The notes below the pieces were generated by a model. The model was not told where the DNA came from. It was given only the letters and a program-made list of their open reading frames with translations, and searched no databases. Positions 47,647 to 55,872 of a stretch of 64,000 bases of DNA are shown here, in pieces (position 1 is the stretch's first letter; every line of letters begins with the position of its first letter). The stretch spans positions 26,374-90,373 of the forward strand of contig JBCBFT010000016.1 in assembly GCA_038527485.1 (NCBI GenBank), in the 5' to 3' direction. A program made the translations under genes and the position numbers. The stretch comes from JALEFZ01 sp038527485 (GTDB lineage: Bacteria; Bacteroidota; Bacteroidia; J057).

Positions 47647-48966
47647 ATGAAATATACATTATACTTCCTTCTCGCCTTTTGTTTCCTCTCCCTCTCCTCT
47701 TCGGATGCATGGGGGCAAAAAACCGCTAAGCTCGCATACAAAGCTGCGGAGACACTCAGGAAACAGAATAAATGCCAGCAGGCGATTCTCAAATATGATG
47801 AAGCCATCAAAGAGGATAGTGACAACTATACTTACCACTTCCAAAAAGGTCGTTGTCAGTATAGCTTGGGGCGCTATGATGATGCAATCGCGGCTTTCAA
47901 TGAGACGCTCAAGCACAAAGAAAACTTTGCCAACGCATTTGCATGGCTTGCGCGATCCTATAAAAATAAGAATGATCTCAAGTCGGCGGCGACGTACTTC
48001 AAACTGGCGGCACGCCACGAAACCAGAAGCAATATCCAACTTCAGTATTATCTACTCTTGGTCAATATCCTTCTTGATCAAAATGAACTTGTAGATACAC
48101 GCAAATACCTAGAAGCTGCTAAAGAAATCGCCCCTTCCAATCCCAATGTCATGTTTTATGAAGCGGAGCTAGCTGCGAAGGAAAAGCGTTGGACGGCAGC
48201 CGAACAAGCCTATGAGAAAGCCTTGGCATCTGATAATATGCAGAGTGTGAGTGACAGCCGAAAGGCGAAATACTATTATGGACTGGGATTGGCCAAAAGT
48301 CAGCTAGGAGATAAGAAAGGGGCACAGGAAGCTTGGGAGAAAGCAAAATTTGGGCCTTACACACGACTTGTCGCTCAACAACAAAGACAAAACGGTCCCT
48401 CACAAACTTACAAGACAGCCCTCAGCTATTATTTTACAGAGTCCTACGAAGAAAGTGAGTACTATGCTGACCAGTTGATCAGTATGTCTCCTGATTTTGC
48501 AGGTGCTTATGTCCTCAAAGGTAAGATAGCTGAGAAGCGCAACCAGCAGGATCGCGCACTCTATCAATACCAGAAGGCACTCGAACTGGAGAAAGAGCCT
48601 GCGAAGAAGGCGCAGACCGCTGTGGCCATGGCCAATATTTACTTGGATAAGAAGCAAGCCACCAAAGCAACACAAGTCCTCAATCAAACTGCTCAAAGCG
48701 AAGCACGTGTCCAGCAAAACTCCAAGCTATTAGCAGCCAAAGCACGTGCAGAGATGGAGGCTAGATACTACGATAAAGCTGTGCTGACGTTAGAAATGCT
48801 CCTGACTACCAATATGGACCCTAAAAATAAAGCGAAATATTCCTTTATGCTGGGTAAGGCAGCCCTTAAAACAGGGGACAAAGACAAGGCGAAAAAGGCA
48901 TTTGAACAGGCAGCTTATGGGGCCTATAAACCCGCAGCAGAAATCGAATTAGATAAGCTAGAATAA
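47647..48966 (+). CDS. Exported tetratricopeptide-repeat protein
   Basis: A 439-residue protein starting at the ATG at 47647 (eight codons inside the longest frame) with a signal peptide ending at AWGQ. The mature part is almost entirely TPR-type helix pairs: CQQAILKYDEAIKEDSDNY, YDDAIAAFNETLKHKENF, LKSAATYFKLA, WTAAEQAYEKALAS, GDKKGAQEAWEKAK, QDRALYQYQKALELEKE and KDKAKKAFEQAAYG. At least seven units can be seen. It probably scaffolds protein complexes in the periplasm; no enzyme motif is present. It is a single gene followed by a strong terminator. The exact partner cannot be inferred. Confidence 0.88.
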   Translation: MKYTLYFLLAFCFLSLSSSDAWGQKTAKLAYKAAETLRKQNKCQQAILKYDEAIKEDSDNYTYHFQKGRCQYSLGRYDDAIAAFNETLKHKENFANAFAWLARSYKNKNDLKSAATYFKLAARHETRSNIQLQYYLLLVNILLDQNELVDTRKYLEAAKEIAPSNPNVMFYEAELAAKEKRWTAAEQAYEKALASDNMQSVSDSRKAKYYYGLGLAKSQLGDKKGAQEAWEKAKFGPYTRLVAQQQRQNGPSQTYKTALSYYFTESYEESEYYADQLISMSPDFAGAYVLKGKIAEKRNQQDRALYQYQKALELEKEPAKKAQTAVAMANIYLDKKQATKATQVLNQTAQSEARVQQNSKLLAAKARAEMEARYYDKAVLTLEMLLTTNMDPKNKAKYSFMLGKAALKTGDKDKAKKAFEQAAYGAYKPAAEIELDKLE

Positions 48967-48986
48967 GGATAGCAATGAAACTAGAG

Positions 48987-49021
48987 GCGGGATCTTCCAA
49001 GTGAAAGATCCCGCATTTTTC
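48987..49021 (+). terminator. Rho-independent terminator after the TPR gene
   Basis: A perfect 10-bp GC-rich stem (48987-48996 with 49005-49014) is followed by A and five T, 21 bp after the TPR gene stop. Confidence 0.88.
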
Positions 49022-49106
49022 ATGCTAAGATTTTGATAATCAAATAATACCCTATTTGAAACCTCAGATCTGCGAAAAGTTTGCGCTTTCAGAACCTGAA
49101 CTTCAC

Positions 49107-49934
49107 CTATTTGATTCTTTCTACCATCCAATCGCGATATGTATGAATGATTTCTTCTCTATCTAAATCATTGTGCATTTCGTGAACACTACCTGGCATG
49201 GGTTTCCATGTCTTATCCACCCCTTCGGGAATGCCATCGAATAAATCTTTACTAGCCTCAAAAGAAGTCACAGGATCATCTGACCCATGTGCGATGATGA
49301 CAGGATGCTTCCAGTCCTTGGCATTGTTAAGAATATAGTCGCCGTTTTCTGTGATCCCACTGAAAAGTGCTGGACTGATCATCTCATGTATCAGAGGATC
49401 TGCTACATACATTTTTACCTCCTCTGCATCACGAGAAAGCCCTTTGACGTCTAGTTTGGAAGGCTGGGTCAGAGAAGGCATCAACAGTTTTCCTACCCTT
49501 GCCAGTAATAGCTGAGAGGTCGTGGGTGTGAAGGCTAGGCGAAAATAGGCTCCTGACAGAAGGATCCCCTGCAGCTTGGGTTGTCTTTTCATGGTATAGC
49601 TCGCCACGATATTCCCTCCCATACTATGCCCAAATAGAAACAAGGGCTTGTCTCCAAGTTTCTCTCGCATACTGCTCAGTGTGGCATCTATACTATCCCA
49701 AAATAAGTCATACCTGGGCACATGGCCACGTTTGCCCTCTGTTTGCCCATGTCCATAGAGATCCATTGCCCATGACTCAATCCCCGCTTCATTGAATGCT
49801 GAAGCCAAATGTCCATATCTGCCGCTGTGCTCGCCATGACCATGTATGATCAAAATACCCGCACGTGCATCCTCTGAAGCCCATATTTTGAGATGGTGTA
49901 CAGCACCATCTACTGTAAGTGTAGTCGTTGTCAT
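49107..49934 (-). CDS. Alpha/beta hydrolase, monoacylglycerol lipase/lysophospholipase type
   Basis: A 275-residue cytoplasmic serine hydrolase of the Hydrolase_4 group (related to lysophospholipase L2 and monoacylglycerol lipase). The start at 49934 is preferred; an in-frame start at 49982 adds 16 residues of no recognised character. The oxyanion region is IHGHGEHSGRYGHLA, the nucleophile Ser lies in GHSMGG, the acid in HGSDDPVTS and the catalytic His in GSVHEMHND. It would hydrolyse lipid esters such as monoacylglycerol or lysophospholipid. No signal peptide is seen. It is divergent from the MATE exporter gene. Family firm, substrate inferred. Confidence 0.9.
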   Translation of the reverse strand: MTTTTLTVDGAVHHLKIWASEDARAGILIIHGHGEHSGRYGHLASAFNEAGIESWAMDLYGHGQTEGKRGHVPRYDLFWDSIDATLSSMREKLGDKPLFLFGHSMGGNIVASYTMKRQPKLQGILLSGAYFRLAFTPTTSQLLLARVGKLLMPSLTQPSKLDVKGLSRDAEEVKMYVADPLIHEMISPALFSGITENGDYILNNAKDWKHPVIIAHGSDDPVTSFEASKDLFDGIPEGVDKTWKPMPGSVHEMHNDLDREEIIHTYRDWMVERIK

Positions 49935-49999
49935 CTGATCCAAAATTTGTGTATCGCTACATAAGATAATACTTTCGGCCAAATTCTGAATGTGGTCCT

Positions 50000-51322
50000 A
50001 TGAACAAAACCATCCTTCGACTTGCCATTCCCAATATCTTGACCAACCTGTCAGTACCCTTATTGGGAATCGTGGATACAGCACTGATGGGACATCTGGA
50101 TTCTCCCATCTATCTGGGAGCCGTAGCGATTGGTGGGACCGTTTTCAGCTTTTTGTATTGGGGAATGGGCTTCCTGCGTATGGGAACGACAGGCTTGGCC
50201 GCTCAAGCTTTTGGAGAAAAAAATGCAGCACAGCAAGCACTTATTCTGACCCATGCCCTTTCCGTGGCACTGATCGCAGGGATTTTATTTGTCATCTTCC
50301 AGGTGCCCATCGCGCACTTGAGCTTTTGGCTGATTCCAGGAGAAGCTGACATCATGGAACAGGCCCAGATTTATTTTTTCATCCGTATTTTTGCTGCTCC
50401 CGCGACCATCTCTCTTTATGCGCTCAATGGCTGGTTTTTGGGTATGCAAAACGCACGTATCCCGATGATCCTGGCCATCACAGGAAACATCGTCAATATC
50501 GGCCTGAGCGTCTTACTCGTCGTCCATTATGAAATGGGTGTAGCAGGTGTCGCATGGGCTACTGTAGGTGCCCAATATCTCACCTTTGGCTTATCACTGA
50601 TTTTATTTAGCATTTTCTATTTTTCCAAGCTTCAACTTCCGAATAAGGATGCCATCCTTGATCCCCAAGGCTTACAAAAATTTTTCTTAGTCAATGCAGA
50701 TATTTTTTTACGGACCGTCTGTCTGATCTTTGTTTTTGCTTTTTTCACGGCACAGTCTTCGCTCTTGGGTCCTATCGTATTGGCAGCCAATCAGATCGTC
50801 AGGCAGTTTCAAGACATCATGGCATATGGGGTAGACGGGTTTGCATTTGCTACAGAGAGTCTTGTAGGGAGATATATGGGAGCAAAGGATGAAGAAAATC
50901 TACGAAAAGCGCTTCGTCTGCTGTTTATATGGGGAATCGGATTAGGACTACTTTTTGGGATTATATATGCGGTTTTTGGTAGGGTTTTACTCTACATTTT
51001 CACTGACCAACTTCCCGTGATTGACGTAGCTCAGGATTATCTGATCTGGATTGTATTCATCTCCATTTTTGCTTCGGTAGCCTTCATGTATGATGGAGCC
51101 TACATAGGCGCGACAGCTTCAAAAGCCATGAGGAATACCATGCTGTTCTCAACGATCGTCGTGTTTCTTCCTGCCTATTACCTCTCTTTGCCTTGGTTGG
51201 AGGATCATGCCCTTTGGTTTTCTATGCTCATGTTCATGCTAGCCCGTACAGGATCCATGGCTTATTTAGCTCCACGCAATCTTTTCATGAAGCTCAATAT
51301 TGGAGAGAAAGGCACAATATGA
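50000..51322 (+). CDS. MATE-family multidrug/sodium antiporter
   Basis: A 440-residue integral inner-membrane protein with about 12 hydrophobic helices in two similar halves, the layout of MATE exporters of the DinF/NorM group. Landmarks are the N-terminal IPNILTNLSVPLLGIVDTALMG, AQAFGEKNAAQ, and in the second half FATESLVGRYMGAKDE. It exports drugs or metabolites in exchange for Na+ or H+. It is divergent from the hydrolase gene with a short gap. Substrate is not readable. Confidence 0.93.
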   Translation: MNKTILRLAIPNILTNLSVPLLGIVDTALMGHLDSPIYLGAVAIGGTVFSFLYWGMGFLRMGTTGLAAQAFGEKNAAQQALILTHALSVALIAGILFVIFQVPIAHLSFWLIPGEADIMEQAQIYFFIRIFAAPATISLYALNGWFLGMQNARIPMILAITGNIVNIGLSVLLVVHYEMGVAGVAWATVGAQYLTFGLSLILFSIFYFSKLQLPNKDAILDPQGLQKFFLVNADIFLRTVCLIFVFAFFTAQSSLLGPIVLAANQIVRQFQDIMAYGVDGFAFATESLVGRYMGAKDEENLRKALRLLFIWGIGLGLLFGIIYAVFGRVLLYIFTDQLPVIDVAQDYLIWIVFISIFASVAFMYDGAYIGATASKAMRNTMLFSTIVVFLPAYYLSLPWLEDHALWFSMLMFMLARTGSMAYLAPRNLFMKLNIGEKGTI

Positions 51323-51541
51323 AAATTTTACTCCGTGATGAGTGATTGACTAAAGTGGAAATCTGACCTATTATTTCCTAGATAAAAGATAGGCTTAAAG
51401 ATTTGTAAGTCAGGATATTGAGGTGTTTGCCACAAGTTTCTCCTAAAAGAAATGCAGTTTTTTTTAAGTTACCGTTTGAAGAAAGTTTCCATTTCTAAAT
51501 CGGCGTCAATACATATACTCGTGATATGAAACAAGAACGCC

Positions 51542-52474
51542 ATGAAAAACTCATCTACAGCTACAGGTCAACGATGTCTAGATTTACAGGAAGAGGCTAC
51601 TTATATTTTTCGAAGCATATCTTCTCTTTCTCAAAAATCACAAGCACGCGCCCTTGCACGTTTCCTCACCCAGACTTCAAGATCCGATCCTCAACCCTTG
51701 AGAGGCATTTTATCTGATTATTCGCGCACGCAAATACAGCAGCTGATTTACCTGCTCATGGATCGTAATTTTATTGCTGAAGCAAGCAATACCTTATTTT
51801 TGACAGAAAAGGGGAGAAGATATTTGTTGCGGCCACAGCCTGTCATGGTATGGGAAAATCAACTGAGATTGAAATCTATGGATCGTGCCCTTTATCAAGA
51901 GTTGAGGAAACTTCGGCAGATTTTGGGAACCCAAGAGCAGGTGAGACCCTACATTATTTTCCCTGATCATTCTATGGATCAGTTGGTGCGAAAGCATCCT
52001 CAGAACCTAAGGGAACTGCAAGAAATTTATGGCTGGGGACCCAATCGGTGCAACAAATATGGAGCGGCTGTCTTGGCATGTATTCAGGAGGTCAAAGAAG
52101 AACACGCAAATTCTCGTTTTCAGGAACTCTTAAACCGAAGTAAGCGCAACAGCTATCAGGAGGTCAAGAGCCTCTATCTTGCAGGAGAAAGTCCTCAAGA
52201 GATTGCGGATAAACGAAATGTGAAGGTGAGTACTGTAAAAAATATGCTGTCTGAACTATACGAGATTGGGGAAGTCGACATGTACCCTTGGATCGAGCAA
52301 AATATACCTCCAGCTGTATTTGAAAAAGGAGCGGATTATTTTCGACACAATAAGAACTCTCGAATCAAAGATGCTTTTCGTCAACTTGGGATTGACTATG
52401 AGATACTCAAACTGTGTAGGCTGTATGTCTCTCAAGTTCAGGAAAGAGAAGAAGAGTTCTCTGTACATGAATAA
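51542..52474 (+). CDS. Helicase-less RecQ C-terminal-like protein (RQC-HRDC-HTH), copy 1
   Basis: A 310-residue protein that resembles only the C-terminal half of RecQ. Residues about 12-105 look like the RQC winged helix (IFRSISSLSQKSQARALARFL, then LSDYSRTQIQQLIYLLMDRNFI and LFLTEKGRRYLLRP). Residues about 115-185 resemble HRDC (LYQELRKLRQILG, PYIIFPDHSMDQLV, LRELQEIYGWGPNRCNKYG). Residues about 200-255 look like the helix-turn-helix at the end of many RecQ proteins (QEVKSLYLAGESPQEIADKR, then VSTVKNMLSELYEIGEVD). No Walker A or DEAH box exists in the gene or in the 218 bp upstream, so it is not simply a frameshifted RecQ. All three domains bind DNA in RecQ, so a DNA-binding protein is likely. 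Similar copy 200 bp downstream. Confidence 0.75.
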   Translation: MKNSSTATGQRCLDLQEEATYIFRSISSLSQKSQARALARFLTQTSRSDPQPLRGILSDYSRTQIQQLIYLLMDRNFIAEASNTLFLTEKGRRYLLRPQPVMVWENQLRLKSMDRALYQELRKLRQILGTQEQVRPYIIFPDHSMDQLVRKHPQNLRELQEIYGWGPNRCNKYGAAVLACIQEVKEEHANSRFQELLNRSKRNSYQEVKSLYLAGESPQEIADKRNVKVSTVKNMLSELYEIGEVDMYPWIEQNIPPAVFEKGADYFRHNKNSRIKDAFRQLGIDYEILKLCRLYVSQVQEREEEFSVHE

Positions 52475-52675
52475 AGAAATACGCGCTTCTGCACAAGAGA
52501 AGTAAGCCTCGCGTGGTTCTCGACATGATCTGTACCTACAGCACGACATTATTTAGGCTCTGGTTGCACAACCTGAAGACACAACCCATACTTTCTTTTC
52601 ACTGTAATATGATCTCCACTCTTCGACAAAGAGTAGGGGAAGCTCAACTTTTACTGATACTTAACCTTAAAACTC

Positions 52676-53611
52676 ATGGACAACCAAGGAATGGAAAAAG
52701 TGAACCTGCAACATGAAGCAATGGCAATCTTCAAAACAGTCAAGCTATTAGAGAAGCCATATTCTGCCAATTATATCATCAATCTTCTTCAAGGAAATAC
52801 AAGCTTCCAACTGCGTATACCTACACACCAAAACTTAGAAACTTTTGGAGTGCTAGAAGACCATCATTTCTCCTATCTAGAAAATATCGTCAAACTCTTG
52901 CTCTCCCGAACCTATCTGCTCGTCATCAACAAAGTATACGGCACCCTCGCTTTGAGCTCGCAAGGAGAACGTTTTCTTGCCAAACCCCAGGCATTGGAGG
53001 TGAGTAAGTTCATCCTCTACCGCCCTTGGCATGAAATCTATCTTTCTAAGAGACTCAAAGATTGGCGACTCGCTGTATCAGATCGAGAAGAGAAGAAACC
53101 CTATGAGATCATGACGAACTATGTCCTGAGTCAAGTCATGCTGATCCTCCCTATGAGTCCCATGGAAGTGTCTAGAATCATCGGAACAGACGGTCTAAAC
53201 AGTCAGTCAACAGATGAACTTGTGCAGATTATCAAGGATGTACAAGAGAAAAAATTAGAGGACGAACGCTCAGGAATTTATCGTAGGGTCTACTCTAAGC
53301 GCTATCGGAAGATCAAGGAATTATTCGAAGCAGATATTGAGTTAGATGAGATCAGTCGCCGGCAGGGAGTGGAACCAAGAGCACTACGCGAGGCCCTGCT
53401 GCAACTCCACCAAACGGGAGAGATCAACCTCCGCCCTTGGATCGAGAAGCATGTACCATCAACAGATCTTCATCGTGGGACTGCCTATTTCAAAGAGGCC
53501 GAAGATAAGCGTCTCAGTCATGCCAAAGAAGTTTTGGATATGGACTACGATACACTGGCGTGGTGTAAGGCTTACATTTTCCACGAAGAAAGAGAAGCAT
53601 TGGGGGTTTGA
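52676..53611 (+). CDS. Helicase-less RecQ C-terminal-like protein, copy 2
   Basis: A 311-residue paralogue of the preceding gene with the same order of domains. The RQC-like part (about 15-105) reads FGVLEDHHFSYLENIVKLLL then LALSSQGERFLAKP. The HRDC-like part (about 115-190) is weaker: PYEIMTNYVLSQVMLILPMS then EVSRIIGTDGLNSQ. The C-terminal helix-turn-helix (about 205-260) reads YRKIKELFEADIELDEISRR, then REALLQLHQTGEINLRPWIEKHV, closely matching the first copy's region ending in VDMYPWIEQNI. Both end in a conserved segment around GxxYF and a DYxxLxxCxxYxxxxxER-like tail. No helicase motifs. It converges with the first CHAT gene, separated by a strong bidirectional terminator. Function unknown; probably binds DNA, possibly together with copy 1. 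Confidence 0.72.
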   Translation: MDNQGMEKVNLQHEAMAIFKTVKLLEKPYSANYIINLLQGNTSFQLRIPTHQNLETFGVLEDHHFSYLENIVKLLLSRTYLLVINKVYGTLALSSQGERFLAKPQALEVSKFILYRPWHEIYLSKRLKDWRLAVSDREEKKPYEIMTNYVLSQVMLILPMSPMEVSRIIGTDGLNSQSTDELVQIIKDVQEKKLEDERSGIYRRVYSKRYRKIKELFEADIELDEISRRQGVEPRALREALLQLHQTGEINLRPWIEKHVPSTDLHRGTAYFKEAEDKRLSHAKEVLDMDYDTLAWCKAYIFHEEREALGV

Positions 53612-53646
53612 TTTTATGTTTCTTTTTTATCTGTTGTATGGTGAAT

Positions 53647-53684
53647 GAGGGTGAAGTAGGCGCCTTCGGGCGCTCTTCACCCTC
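53647..53684. terminator. Strong bidirectional terminator between RecQ-tail copy 2 and CHAT gene 1
   Basis: GAGGGTGAAG (53647-53656) pairs perfectly with CTTCACCCTC (53675-53684), with an inner GCGCC/GGCGC stem and TTC loop. It lies between two convergent genes and should end both transcripts. Confidence 0.8.
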
Positions 53685-53715
53685 TACTTATTTCATCCAG
53701 CAGGGCTGGGAATAT

Positions 53716-54579
53716 CTAGTGCGTCCAGGAGGCCAAGACCATAGATATTTCGGGCGCTTGCTTGATGCTCAAAGCGATACTGACAGCGATGACCCCTAAG
53801 ACTAAGGCAAAAAAAGCTAAGCGTGATCCTGTACGCAATCTTTTCTTATGCTGGTCTGTGAAGTGTTTGTTATCTAGAGGGAAGGGAATCACAGGTCTTC
53901 TAGGAGGACGTTGCTTGATTTTCTCCAAATTCTCCTCAAATCCATAGACACCCCACGAAAGGGGATCAGTATCTGACTCTTTTGACTCCCACATACATCG
54001 ATCTTCGATCACATCATACTGGGCAGGATAAAAAGCAAAGTTACGATAGGTACGAATAAGCATATTGCAAGCTTCCTTGATGGAGGAACCTCTATGCAAG
54101 GCTTGATAGAACTTTGCCGCGATATGCGCAGAGGTATCGCTAGGAGTTTCTCCATGGGTAGCGATGACTGCAGGCACATCCTTCTTGAGGAAGAACTCGA
54201 TCCAGTCTTTTGTGGCACAGCCACTCAAGAAGACCACTTTCAAATTGGGTAGGCGATCAATGAATCGGCTCAAATCAGATAGTAAAACTGAAGTTTCAAA
54301 ATCTTCTGACTCGAAGGCTAGACGTCCATTCTGAGGCTGTCCCACAAAGTGTAAGATTTCTATTTGCCGATGAAGGCCATAGGTGTCGAGGAGGTCTAGA
54401 AAATATTCATTGGATCTATTTCCCTTTTCAATGGCTTTGTACCGATGAAAAGAACCTTTGGGTTGGAGAATACGGGCAAGATGCTTACGCTCATGTACAT
54501 ATGGGCGTATTCGTCTTTTACCCTGATAAGAGTTGACGCAAGCAAGGAATACAATGGGCATTCGCTCAGATCGAAGCAT
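53716..54579 (-). CDS. CHAT-domain caspase-like protein with C-terminal membrane anchor, His/Cys retained
   Basis: A 287-residue protein that resembles the CHAT group of caspase-like peptidases. Candidate catalytic His is H77 in ILHFVGQ and candidate Cys is C121 in VVFLSGCAT, each after a hydrophobic beta-strand as in CHAT domains. PAVIATHGETPSDTSAHIAAKFYQALHRG is a typical CHAT segment (given here as positions 136-164, key residues VIAT and FYQAL), and SWGVYGFEE matches the usual CHAT closing WxxF/Y strand. A basic linker and one membrane helix (about 254-273) end the protein, so the domain would sit in the cytoplasm anchored to the inner membrane. Two relatives lie downstream at 54817 and 59642. 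CHAT proteins often act as regulated proteases in stress or defence; no substrate is known here. Confidence 0.72.
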   Translation of the reverse strand: MLRSERMPIVFLACVNSYQGKRRIRPYVHERKHLARILQPKGSFHRYKAIEKGNRSNEYFLDLLDTYGLHRQIEILHFVGQPQNGRLAFESEDFETSVLLSDLSRFIDRLPNLKVVFLSGCATKDWIEFFLKKDVPAVIATHGETPSDTSAHIAAKFYQALHRGSSIKEACNMLIRTYRNFAFYPAQYDVIEDRCMWESKESDTDPLSWGVYGFEENLEKIKQRPPRRPVIPFPLDNKHFTDQHKKRLRTGSRLAFFALVLGVIAVSIALSIKQAPEISMVLASWTH

Positions 54580-54816
54580 GATGGGTTTGGATTACAAGTG
54601 AGAACGAAGCAGATAATTGAATTTCAGTGGGTGTGTGTCCATAGGGAGAATGAGAAAAGAAGGGCTTGAATGACAAATGACTACTTTCTCATATTCTCGA
54701 AATGCGAAAAAAGCGATGTAAATTTAATTTTATAGAAAAATAAATATTTGTAAAATAAATTTATGAAAACATAATTTATCAATAAAGTAAAAAGAACTGC
54801 ACTTTTTGTCAAATTC
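54580..54816. other. AT-rich gap between the first two CHAT genes
   Basis: The 237 bp hold no gene. The part from about 54715 to 54795 is very AT-rich, with runs of A and T, and probably carries the promoter of the CHAT gene at 53716-54579. No exact promoter consensus is found. Confidence 0.4.
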
Positions 54817-55626
54817 TTACATAGATATTCCCAAGATTTGGAGCAACATGAAGATGAGAAAGCCCATCATCAGGAAAGTCAATACACCCAGACCCACACG
54901 ACGAATGCGCCTTTGACGGATTTGGCCCTGCCCTACGTTTGCTGTGGATTTGACTTTGGGGATAGGAAGTTGCCAACCGAGATCCGCTCTGTGCTCTAGC
55001 GCATAAACACCCCAAGCGATTTTATTTTTTTCCAGATGAATACGCCGCCCCTTCCAATCAAATGAATTGGCTTCGATGTCATATGCTACAGGCTGTAAGA
55101 CAAAGTGTTGGGGATAATTTTCCTTTACCAAGGTAAGGGCTTCTCTCAGCATTTCGCCCTTGCCCATAGCCGCATAAAATCCGTTGGCAATCTCCTTGAC
55201 AAACTGTCGATTTTGGGTAGTGTCTGTCGCGATGATGGCGGGAATGTCTCTATTGAGTAGCGTTTCTAACAAGTTGGGCGAAGCAAATCCACTGAGATAC
55301 AATGTCTGTAGGTAGGGAAACTGGCCAATCTTTGCAGCGAAATCGAGGTCATCATCGAAACCAGGTAGCCAACTAGACTCCGCAGATCCCGCTAGATGAA
55401 TCAACTTCACCGATGGGTTAAACTTGTATTCATGAATGACATCCACAAGCGAGTGAGATCCCAAAGGCCATGCGCGAACTAGTTCAAAACTCTCTAGGAC
55501 GGCATATCTCAAGAGCAGTTCTTCTATCATCTGTAACTCCTGCGTAATGCGCCGCAATTGCTGTTGATTTCGGATCGCTTGAGGGCTTCCGAGAATGATG
55601 ATAGGTATTTCTGCATATGTATCCAT
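54817..55626 (-). CDS. CHAT-like membrane protein with the catalytic Cys replaced (predicted pseudo-protease)
   Basis: A 269-residue relative of the preceding CHAT protein with the same layout. The His motif is kept (H77 in LIHLAGS), but the position of the Cys is phenylalanine: F114 in LYLSGFAS against LSGCAT in the neighbour. The following strand DIPAIIATDTTQN, the helix GFYAAMGKGEMLREAL and the closing AWGVYALEH match the CHAT pattern. A membrane helix at about 245-266 anchors the C-terminus. It is therefore probably not a peptidase and could be a binding or regulatory partner of the active copy. It is divergent from the M1 peptidase gene. A CHAT assignment by eye is reasonable but not certain. 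Confidence 0.68.
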   Translation of the reverse strand: MDTYAEIPIIILGSPQAIRNQQQLRRITQELQMIEELLLRYAVLESFELVRAWPLGSHSLVDVIHEYKFNPSVKLIHLAGSAESSWLPGFDDDLDFAAKIGQFPYLQTLYLSGFASPNLLETLLNRDIPAIIATDTTQNRQFVKEIANGFYAAMGKGEMLREALTLVKENYPQHFVLQPVAYDIEANSFDWKGRRIHLEKNKIAWGVYALEHRADLGWQLPIPKVKSTANVGQGQIRQRRIRRVGLGVLTFLMMGFLIFMLLQILGISM

Positions 55627-55872
55627 GAAAGATCCAGTTTAAAAGGATTTGTCCACAACCTTTGTTGAGAAGAAATGGATGAGACTTATTGTATGGTTTA
55701 ATAGTATACGTCTAGGTAGAAGAACGATTTAGCCTCTCATAATCATGGCGCATGCTTGCTAAGGTGCCTGAACAATTTCGAAAGGATAGGAAAATATTCT
55801 GCCGTATTTATCCACTTAATATTACGGATTATAGGGATTTGGCGTAATTTTACCTTCATTAAAAGAAAAAAT

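Noticed and set aside
51323..51541. Hidden helicase domain upstream of the first RecQ-tail gene
   Set aside because: Only 218 bp separate it from the MATE gene, too little for a helicase core, and no Walker A or DEAH motif is visible.
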